From: Clostridia bacterium
Lineage (GTDB): Bacteria; Bacillota_A; Clostridia; Peptostreptococcales; JAAYPU01
DNA length: 7,698 bases
Reading direction: 5' to 3'
Assembly (NCBI GenBank): GCA_022360735.1
Contig: JAKSCF010000589.1
Span: forward strand, 1-7,698
In this document: positions 1 through 6,600 of the stretch, one piece after another
Position numbering within the stretch: the stretch's first letter is position 1
Layout of the letters: each line of letters opens with the position of its first letter
Made by a program: the position numbers and the translations under genes
Notes under the pieces: model-generated
What the model was told of the DNA's origin: nothing
The model's input: only the letters and a program-made list of their open reading frames with translations
Database searches by the model: none

Positions 1-112
1 TATCCATTACAAAGGCCAGAAGCAATTCAGCATCCAGCCTTGGTGTTAATGATCCGCTGTTTTCAAGTAGATGGGATGTATGGTTAATAATTTCTCTTAT
101 GTTTCGTTCCAT
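1..112 (-). CDS. prmC: Peptide chain release factor N5-glutamine methyltransferase, N-terminal fragment (cut by window edge)
   Basis: PrmC (HemK) methylates the glutamine of the GGQ motif in release factors RF1 and RF2, using S-adenosylmethionine, in the cytoplasm. Only the first 37 codons are visible. They read as a helical start followed by TPRLDAELLLAFVMD, which matches the well-known conserved N-terminal segment of PrmC that helps dock the release factor. The catalytic NPPY motif would lie to the left of the window. The ATG at 110-112 is chosen because the frame is open from there and an AAGGA-type ribosome binding site lies about 11 nt upstream. The nearer ATG codons at 116-121 are in another frame. 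The start lies inside the end of the DUF1385 gene (16-bp overlap), so the two are probably translationally coupled. The DUF1385-prmC order is common in Firmicutes, where prfA often follows. Identification is by short sequence similarity plus this context. Confidence 0.85.
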   Translation of the reverse strand, partial: MERNIREIINHTSHLLENSGSLTPRLDAELLLAFVMD

Positions 113-1056
113 GTATCATCATTTCCTTGATCTTTTTCCAGGACTAATTTTAATGAATTAAGTGCTACTTCCAGCTGAGATTCATCAGGCTCTCTCGTGG
201 TCAGCTTCTGAAGCAATAAGCCGGGCACACTGATAAATTTAACAAAACTTGAGGTGCTTTTTCCTGCCCACTTTAAAACTTCGTAAGATAGTCCTGCAAT
301 AATGGGAATAAAAAGTATCCGTGATAATATTCTCATCCACCAGTTAGGCCAGCCCAGAAACGAAAAGATGAGTAAGCTGATAACCATAACAAACATCATA
401 AAGCTGGTACCGCAGCGTGGATGAAGCGTAGTAAACGGTTTACAATTTTCTACTGTGAGCTCTAAACCATTTTCAAAACAATGAATGGATTTATGCTCGG
501 CGCCATGATATTGAAATACTCGTTTAATGTCTTCCATTCTGGAAATTAAAACAATATATATCACAAAAAGTAGAATCCTGATTAATCCCTCAAATAAGTT
601 GAGCACAATGGAGTTGGAAGTCAATGTTTTTATGGGATTGGTAGCAATAGTTGGTAATACAATAAATATACCAACTGAAAAGATAATAGCAGTAATAACT
701 GAAAAATAAATAATAAAGGAATTGGCGTTATCCCCTAATTTATTTTCAATCCACTGATCAAACTTGCTTTTTTCCATTTCAACTCCGGCTTCTTCTAAAA
801 CCTCAGCTGAGTACATAAGGGTTTTTGTACCGGTCACCATGGCACTGCCTAAAGAGTATATGCCCCTGATAAGAGGTAGTTTCCAAAACTTACTTGGCTT
901 TTTTACCCGGGTAAGTTTTGTTGTAATTTCATCGTTGGGTTTCCTTACAGAAGTAGCCATACAGGTAGACCCCTTCATCATGACCCCTTCTATAACCGCC
1001 TGTCCGCCAACCTTAGTGGGATTGGCATCCTTTATAAATATTTTATCTAAATCCAA
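97..1056 (-). CDS. yqhQ: DUF1385 family integral membrane protein (YqhQ-like)
   Basis: A 319-residue membrane protein of the DUF1385 family, for which no firm biochemical role is known. The family signature is clear: GGQAVIEGVMM at residues 17-27, YHGAEHKSIHCFENG at 183-197, and HPRCGTSFM at 212-220 with conserved His and Cys residues that could bind metal (inference). Hydrophobic segments at about 113-135, 151-171, 218-236 and 242-257 look like four membrane helices, with the conserved histidine-rich segment between the second and third. The length is typical for the family. Translation starts at a TTG codon (1054-1056): a GGAGG site lies 8 nt upstream, and no in-frame ATG or GTG exists between that site and the TTG. 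The gene has its own extended -10 promoter in the gap on its right, and its last 16 bp overlap prmC. In many clostridia this gene sits between rpmE and prmC; here the gene on its 5' side is instead a flavodoxin-like gene. Confidence 0.93.
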   Translation of the reverse strand: MDLDKIFIKDANPTKVGGQAVIEGVMMKGSTCMATSVRKPNDEITTKLTRVKKPSKFWKLPLIRGIYSLGSAMVTGTKTLMYSAEVLEEAGVEMEKSKFDQWIENKLGDNANSFIIYFSVITAIIFSVGIFIVLPTIATNPIKTLTSNSIVLNLFEGLIRILLFVIYIVLISRMEDIKRVFQYHGAEHKSIHCFENGLELTVENCKPFTTLHPRCGTSFMMFVMVISLLIFSFLGWPNWWMRILSRILFIPIIAGLSYEVLKWAGKSTSSFVKFISVPGLLLQKLTTREPDESQLEVALNSLKLVLEKDQGNDDTWNET

Positions 1057-1064
1057 AATCTTAT

Positions 1065-1069
1065 CCTCC
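1065..1069 (-). promoter_or_regulatory. Ribosome binding site fixing the TTG start of the DUF1385 gene
   Basis: GGAGG on the minus strand, 8 nt upstream of the TTG at 1054-1056. There is no competing in-frame ATG or GTG between the site and the TTG, so this site decides the start. Confidence 0.85.
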
Positions 1070-1129
1070 GTATGATTGGTAAGTATCTATAATTTTATTT
1101 AATCTCTAATGACTATCGCACTAGTATTT

Positions 1130-1158
1130 ATTATAACATAAAAGGTTTGAATTCATAA
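1130..1158 (-). promoter_or_regulatory. Probable sigma-A promoter with extended -10, driving yqhQ-prmC
   Basis: On the minus strand a perfect TATAAT (1130-1135) is preceded by TG one base further upstream (TGTTATAAT, 1130-1138), which is the extended -10 form. At 17-bp spacing the -35 position (1153-1158) reads TTATGA, only 3 of 6 to consensus; an extended -10 often compensates for a weak -35. A transcript would start near 1123 and carry a leader of roughly 65 nt before the TTG start of the DUF1385 gene. The surrounding DNA is very AT-rich, so chance matches are possible, but the complete extended hexamer in a proper gap between genes makes this credible. Confidence 0.6.
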
Positions 1159-1177
1159 TTAATATTGAATGATGAAT
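1151..1177. repeat. AT-rich imperfect inverted repeat in the gap upstream of the DUF1385 gene
   Basis: ATTCAT (1151-1156) and ATGAAT (1172-1177) are inverted copies. After one mismatch they continue as ATT/AAT (1158-1160 with 1168-1170) around a 7-nt loop. The element overlaps the proposed -35 region, so it could be an operator, but it has almost no G or C and could simply reflect AT-rich composition. It is not a convincing terminator because the stem is weak and lacks a clean T-run. The rest of the 176-bp gap shows nothing else recognisable. Confidence 0.3.
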
Positions 1178-1232
1178 AATTAAGGTTGAGATTTTTACTA
1201 AAATAAAATCCATCAGAATTATTTACTATAAA

Positions 1233-2288
1233 TTATTTCTTAATTTCCTTTTTTATATTCTCAGCAAAAGCTCTCGCTTTTTCCTCTATTCCATCTATTT
1301 TCAAAACCGTTCCGGTATCATTAGCAGTGGCAGAAATAAAGAAATATGGAGGAAGTCGAAATGTTTTATTAATATTTAGGCCACTAATTAATTGCTTTGC
1401 CAATGCATCAGAGCCGGAATTTCCTGATACGATAACACTAAAAACGGTCTTTTCATAAAATTTCGTTGTTCGATATAATGCAGTCAGCCGGTTAATAACC
1501 GCAGAAATGTTAGCAGATAGATTATCGTTATAATTGGGACATAAAAAAATTAATGCATCCGATGATAAAATGGCAGGATAGATTTCTTCAATCATAATAC
1601 CGCCGTAAAAGCAGGACTTTTGCTGTCCATAATGCAAACAAGTAGTAAAGGAACAACCAATACAGTCCTTAACAGCACCATTTTCGATATGATGTCTACT
1701 AATATTATAACCTTCTAACTGCTCTTCAACCATTTTCCAAAGCATCATGGTATTAGAAGTTTTAAAATTGCTGGAGTGGAGGACTGCTATTTTGGGATGA
1801 TCAATCAATTTTGGATTAAATAACCTAAAACGTGCTCCTAAATCTTCACATAGAGTAATACATACTCGGTCAAGGGGTTTGGGAATCGTTTTTTGTAATA
1901 CTAAAAAATTTGATAGGCCGGCGGTAGCTTCAACAAGGGGGCGGCCCATGAAGCTGCATCCTAACATATTGGCATGCAATATAACATTTTGAGCATAAGT
2001 CTTGGTAAACAGTTCATTAGGACAATGTATAACAATAACTGCTGATGAGCCAACTAAGCTATCCTTATCTTTGCTCCAAAGCTTACATAGAAATTTATCC
2101 ATTTCAGTACAAAAACCTGCCTCGTTAAGTTGTACAGAAAATAATATTTTTTTGTTTCTTAAATCTTTGGTATCTGAGAGTGATGAAACCTCTTCAATTT
2201 TGCTGAAAGAGCTTGAAACAGCTTGCACCATTCTTTTTAACAATACAGAAGCTTGTTTAGATGGGTTAATAATATACAAAGTTTCCAT
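1233..2288 (-). CDS. Flavodoxin-fold / NADPH-dependent FMN reductase-like protein with four-cysteine cluster
   Basis: A 351-residue protein whose C-terminal half (about 165-350) looks like the NADPH-dependent FMN reductase / iron-sulfur flavoprotein group. It starts with PKIAVLHSSNFKTSNT (165-180), a beta strand followed by the Ser/Thr/Asn-rich loop that binds FMN phosphate in this fold. A cysteine cluster C209-x2-C212-x4-C217-x8-C226 follows, then SSDALIFLCPNYNDNLSANISAVINRL (242-268), equivalent to the strand and flavin loop 'ADAIIFGSPVY...KAFIDR' of relatives. The cysteines could hold a 4Fe-4S cluster, but their spacing differs from the classical Isf pattern (CX2CX2CX4-7C), so this is inference. 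The first 160 residues alternate strand and helix and resemble a second flavodoxin-like unit without a recognisable FMN loop. The expected role is cytoplasmic electron transfer or NAD(P)H-dependent reduction; the substrate is unknown. The ATG is supported by AGGAG at 2298-2302 (9-nt spacer). It is the last gene of the three-gene cassette, 33 bp after the dehydrogenase-like gene. Confidence 0.8.
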   Translation of the reverse strand: METLYIINPSKQASVLLKRMVQAVSSSFSKIEEVSSLSDTKDLRNKKILFSVQLNEAGFCTEMDKFLCKLWSKDKDSLVGSSAVIVIHCPNELFTKTYAQNVILHANMLGCSFMGRPLVEATAGLSNFLVLQKTIPKPLDRVCITLCEDLGARFRLFNPKLIDHPKIAVLHSSNFKTSNTMMLWKMVEEQLEGYNISRHHIENGAVKDCIGCSFTTCLHYGQQKSCFYGGIMIEEIYPAILSSDALIFLCPNYNDNLSANISAVINRLTALYRTTKFYEKTVFSVIVSGNSGSDALAKQLISGLNINKTFRLPPYFFISATANDTGTVLKIDGIEEKARAFAENIKKEIKK

Positions 2289-2297
2289 GAAACCACA

Positions 2298-2302
2298 CTC
2301 CT
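2298..2302 (-). promoter_or_regulatory. Ribosome binding site of the flavodoxin-like gene
   Basis: AGGAG on the minus strand, 9 nt before the ATG at 2286-2288. It lies inside the 33-bp gap after the dehydrogenase-like gene. No promoter or terminator is visible in that gap, which fits co-transcription. Confidence 0.75.
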
Positions 2303-2321
2303 GGTTAATTATTAATTACAC

Positions 2322-3566
2322 TCATATTATCTCCAAATTAGCAAAAGATGTACGCAATCTTTTTAATAAATTTTCCGGTAAGTTCAATTGTTCCAGTTCT
2401 GTATAGCCATTGATTAGACGATTGTTGGCACCCATAAAAACACCGCCTAAGAAAGTAGATGCATAGTGCCATTGCCCATTAATGGTAGCAAGTATGGAAT
2501 ATGCACCGGATGATAGAGCGGGTGCTACGTAAGGCTTAAAGCCAATACCTCTCATTTTCATATTGGCATTTAAAGCTGATTCGGTTAACTGTTCGGATAA
2601 TTTTTCGTTATAATTTTCTATACTATCAGCAATCACTAAGCCCACACCATGGGGGCCATAAGCACGACCTTCGGCGGCATAATGACTGAGCTTTGGATTT
2701 TTTTTAGAATAATAAAGTGCCCTTGCGTTCATAACACCTAACCCATAGCCTCTTATTTGCTCAGGGGCAAGTCCCTTATAGTCAAGATGACCACTTATAT
2801 CCCGATTGCTGTCCAAATAAACTTTTTTGCAGAGCAAATCTACCGGGTCTGATAAAACTGCAAAGAGTCCCTTAAATTCTGAATTTCGTAACATCTTAGC
2901 ATAGTAGCTGATAATCTGTGAATTACCTTCAAGCTGAGCCATTCTTACGTCGGTATTATTTTTTTTCTTATCTATGCCATACCCTTGAGCGGCACAAAAA
3001 ACCAGCATATCACAGTTGGTCAAATTTTCTTCTTTAATGATGGTTACCTCTGGATGTCCTTCATAATTAAATGGGGGGACGGTCTGGTTAATTTCAAATT
3101 CCCATCGCTCAAGATTAACGGTATTCTTGTCAAAGAGACCAATTTTTCCAATAGCACCGTTGCTTAATAAGCGAAGCCCTATAAGTAAAGTGCTGCCAAT
3201 ATCTCCAAGAGCGATAATATTAATGTTCCATTTTTTAGGCGTAGAGCGTTCTAATGCATCCTCCCAATTCGGGTATTCTGTATTTATATAAACGACTTGA
3301 TGTTTTAAGATCTTTTCATGAACCCATGACTGCAGCGGGCGTTCTAACTTTGTATATTTAAGAAGATTTACATTCTCTTGCTGAAGATATATCATAGTAG
3401 GATCAGATAAAGCAAATGACATTCTCGATTTCGAGGGTGGTAGTTTTCCTAAGAAAAACAATGGTTGAGCATGATTTCTTGCAATGTCTTCATTTATGTT
3501 AGAGAATCCACGATACTCATGAAGCGAAAAAAGCACGTTATTCTTATATTTGTAATAATAAAACAT
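2322..3566 (-). CDS. Lactate/malate dehydrogenase-fold protein with N-terminal extension and altered active site
   Basis: A 414-residue protein; residues from about 112 onward follow the NAD-dependent lactate/malate dehydrogenase (LDH/MDH) family. The Rossmann loop is A119-L-G121-D-I-G124, in place of GxGxxG, and D146 ends the second strand, where NAD ribose is usually bound. R208 and N215 keep the R-x6-N spacing of the LDH loop and helix. SDPVD (239-243) replaces the usual SNPVD. GYGLGVMNAR (273-282) aligns without gaps to GSGCNLDSAR of LDH, and H306 in GPHG stands exactly 24 residues after R282, as His195 stands after Arg171. The catalytic Asp168 is therefore replaced by M279. The first 110 residues have no recognised counterpart in ordinary LDH/MDH (about 310-330 residues). 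The protein may bind NAD and reduce or oxidise an unusual 2-oxo/2-hydroxy acid, or it may be a non-catalytic relative; a housekeeping LDH/MDH is unlikely. It sits 52 bp after the large multidomain gene and 33 bp before the flavoprotein gene. The ATG has an AAAGGCGG site 5 nt upstream. Confidence 0.75.
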   Translation of the reverse strand: MFYYYKYKNNVLFSLHEYRGFSNINEDIARNHAQPLFFLGKLPPSKSRMSFALSDPTMIYLQQENVNLLKYTKLERPLQSWVHEKILKHQVVYINTEYPNWEDALERSTPKKWNINIIALGDIGSTLLIGLRLLSNGAIGKIGLFDKNTVNLERWEFEINQTVPPFNYEGHPEVTIIKEENLTNCDMLVFCAAQGYGIDKKKNNTDVRMAQLEGNSQIISYYAKMLRNSEFKGLFAVLSDPVDLLCKKVYLDSNRDISGHLDYKGLAPEQIRGYGLGVMNARALYYSKKNPKLSHYAAEGRAYGPHGVGLVIADSIENYNEKLSEQLTESALNANMKMRGIGFKPYVAPALSSGAYSILATINGQWHYASTFLGGVFMGANNRLINGYTELEQLNLPENLLKRLRTSFANLEII

Positions 3567-3571
3567 AAAAT

Positions 3572-3579
3572 CCGCCTTT
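3572..3579 (-). promoter_or_regulatory. Ribosome binding site of the dehydrogenase-like gene
   Basis: AAAGGCGG on the minus strand, one mismatch from the AAAGGAGG consensus, 5 nt before the ATG at 3564-3566. The remainder of the 52-bp gap is AT-rich and shows no terminator hairpin or clear promoter. Confidence 0.65.
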
Positions 3580-3618
3580 CTAAATATATTTATTCTTACT
3601 TATTCATTATTCTCTGTC

Positions 3619-6600
3619 TTATACATTTATTCTTGAAATGCGTGACAAGTGTTCTAAATCATTTTGAAGATAAGAAGAAGCTTTTTGATTAAAATCATAG
3701 TAAACGCCGTTACCTTTATCAATACATCTTGGAAATACAATAACTTCACCCAGATGACGCAGTGTTAAGCTTCTCTCTTGGAATGTTTGATATTCCTTTT
3801 CAAGTACAGATAAAATCGACATCGCATTTTCAATGCATACCCGTGATAAATTAATCAGTGAGGCTTCTGATGCTCCTCTGATATAAAATGGCGATACATA
3901 AGGCAGTATCATATTAATAGAAGGCAGTAAATATTTGATAGGCGAAGAGCCTGCCCAAACGGAATCACCGCCGACAAATGGATACATTGTAGCTTCAGTA
4001 AACCAATTTTTAAGATTAGGAATGAAATAAGCACTATCTACTTCTCGGCCTTGTATGTCCATGAGTTCCTTTCCTCTTGAGGAAAGAATACCTACAATTA
4101 TTTTTTTGACTTCAATTTTTTCCTTGTTAAGAATAGGGTCCAATGCCTTAATACGATATCCTTTGTTTAATATATCATCGACTAAAATAACAGGCCGATT
4201 AAAAGAGTGTATGGTTTTTATCTGATTTTCTAAGGTCAGATAAGTTGGATATTGCTCAATAAAAAACTTAGAGGCATCAGGATAAAAAACTTTTTCCGTA
4301 TGCAGCGATTTAGTTACCGTATTGGGAACAATATGGCCTTTTAATATTTGGCCGAAAGGGGCACACATATATGGGCCAAGCTGTCTGGGGATTTGTGATT
4401 CTGTAGGCACGCCGTTAGTAGAGCAGATTTTCTCAACCAATGATTGATAAATGGCTTCACGTTCAAAGGATAGTACCAGATGCCCGGGGAAAAGCTGTGT
4501 TAATGCTTCTTGAAGTCTAATGCGGGCTTTTTTTACCACGTTAATAACCCTTTCATTGCTTCTGAAAGGCTCCTTAATAAAAGTCAGTACATCAAGGTTT
4601 AAGATACATGGTCTAGACATAACGACGTCAAAAATTTTCAAGCCGTTGTCTTCCATGATTTCTTCAAAACCTTGATTTAGTAAAGTTGAATATATATCTT
4701 CAGAACACATCTCATTCAAAGCACATTTATATATAGCATAAGTATAGTCTTTTGATAAACAGTGGGATAAAGCTTCACTTAAAATCATTTGAGCCGTATT
4801 GTCCGGTGCAAAGTCCCTAGTAAAAATACCATCTATAACAATCATTCTGCCTACAGAGTGCTGCCTAATGTGTTCAGATATGTTATGGTTTCTAAACTCC
4901 GAATATAATGAGCTGGAACTAACACCATGAAATACAGAGAAACCTAAGAACTCTAATTGCTTTGTAGTGCTATACATAACCGTAACACTGGCATTTTTAT
5001 TTTTAACCAAAGCATAAAGAACATCAAAACTGTTTCGACGATCTTCAAACATGACATCACATAATTCTTTAATAAATTTTTTAGTGGGAGCAGTAATGGT
5101 TTTAAGGCTGATGGCATGGCTTTCAATTAAAGTTTTAAATTGTGGTTCCCTTAAATAAAGGCCGTATTCATAAATGTACTTCTGAACTTGAGGATCGATC
5201 AAGTCGCTAATATCACGGTTTTCATCGATACATTCTCTGATGAGAGAAGATCGAATCATATTATATTGGTTCGGCAAATAAAGTTCTATAATTTCTCTTA
5301 TTATTTGTTCCTTTGCCGTTTCGTACAGTGCAATAAGTGGTTTCTCTTCAGGGGCATACTGACGTTTAAAAATAATATGCGGGAAGCTGTGTATAGAATG
5401 TTCCGATATTTTTTGCTTATAAGAGGATGCGTTAATAATAACATCGCTGCCAACCGCAACATGTACATCATAATTCTCAAAAATAATCCTAAGCTTTTGC
5501 AAATCATCAGTGTTAGCAATATTAATGGGGATTTCTTCGGGAAAAATGTACATATTTTTTTCATCTGCAATGGACATGTTGATAATATTTTGTCTCTGCA
5601 GATGAGGCTGAGCGGACTTAGACCATGAGAATTCATCTACAGCCAAATAAACTTCAAAGCCTAAATTTCTAATTTCTACTGCTATTTCCTTATGACTCAA
5701 TGAAAACGGGTCAAAAGTGCCAGGGAAAAAAGCAATTTTTTTAGGCATATTCAGTCCTATAGGACCATATTTGTGAGTATAATCGGATATAAACCTATAA
5801 ATATGGTTGAGAGAAGCTGCGTTATTGATAAACAGCATCTCATTAACATCCTTTTCAGGAAGCAGCAGCAATACTTTTTTCGCGATGATATCAAAGACCC
5901 TATGCTTTTCCTGTAGAGTAAGAATGTCAGAGGCAAAAATATTGCCAATGACTGTAAAGGCTTCTTGTTTGACATCATCGTCATAATTGGAGCATCCGAC
6001 TAAAAGCATACCGATCATGTATTCCAGTCTTTTAAGATATACATCTTCTGACTCAGAGAATACGTTTTTATATACAGGGTAATGTTCAACCGTAGTACCA
6101 ATCGTATTTAATATTAAAAAGACGGTTTGTTTACTGACTCTTTTGATCTTAAAGTACAATTCATTAAGCTGTTCATCTAACTCGCTTGGATCAAGGTAAA
6201 GCAGAATTTGGCCTAAATATTCAGGAATATAGGCACCATGCTCAAAGCTTTCTATTTCTAATGCACGTAAAAGCTCTATAGCGATTTCGTTTCTTTGTTC
6301 AGGAGAAAGCTGCCGTACAATTTTAAGAAGTGCTTTTCCTGCGTTGATTCTAACATTTTCTTTTGAACTTACTTTAATAAGATTGCAAAAGTGCATAGCT
6401 GTGTATAAAGCATCACCATGAGGCGCATTGCATGTATAGTCCAGCATCAATTGAATATGGAATTTTTTTGAAATCCAACTGGTAGCGCTTTTAAGATTTC
6501 TTAAGAAAATATCTGAAATGTTTTCGCTTTTCTCTATAAAACAAGTATTAAACCAGTCGTCGGAATTATCACAAACATTAATCTTTCTTGCAATTCTACA

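Noticed and set aside
764..1075. Plus-strand reading frame opposite the DUF1385 gene
   Set aside because: It lies antisense to strongly conserved DUF1385 sequence, has no ribosome binding site and gives no recognisable protein.
1187..1212. Possible terminator after the flavoprotein gene (GATTTT/AAAATC inverted pair)
   Set aside because: The stem is about 6 bp, almost all A-T, with a loop of about 9 nt and no T-run; in such AT-rich DNA this is expected by chance.
2303..2321. TTAATTATTAATTA-type near-palindrome in the 33-bp gap
   Set aside because: It is short, purely A/T and overlaps normal intergenic composition; there is no reason to call an operator.
2002..2406. Plus-strand reading frame across the flavoprotein/dehydrogenase gap
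   Set aside because: It overlaps two well-supported minus-strand genes, and its translation is low-complexity without motifs.
3567..3618. Possible promoter in the gap before the dehydrogenase-like gene
   Set aside because: Only loose AT-rich -10-like strings occur, without a -35 or TG extension; co-transcription explains the gene better.
5188..5628. Plus- and minus-strand alternative frames inside the NadD-like region
   Set aside because: The minus-strand frame at 3619-7698 carries clear domain motifs throughout this stretch; the others are its shadows.
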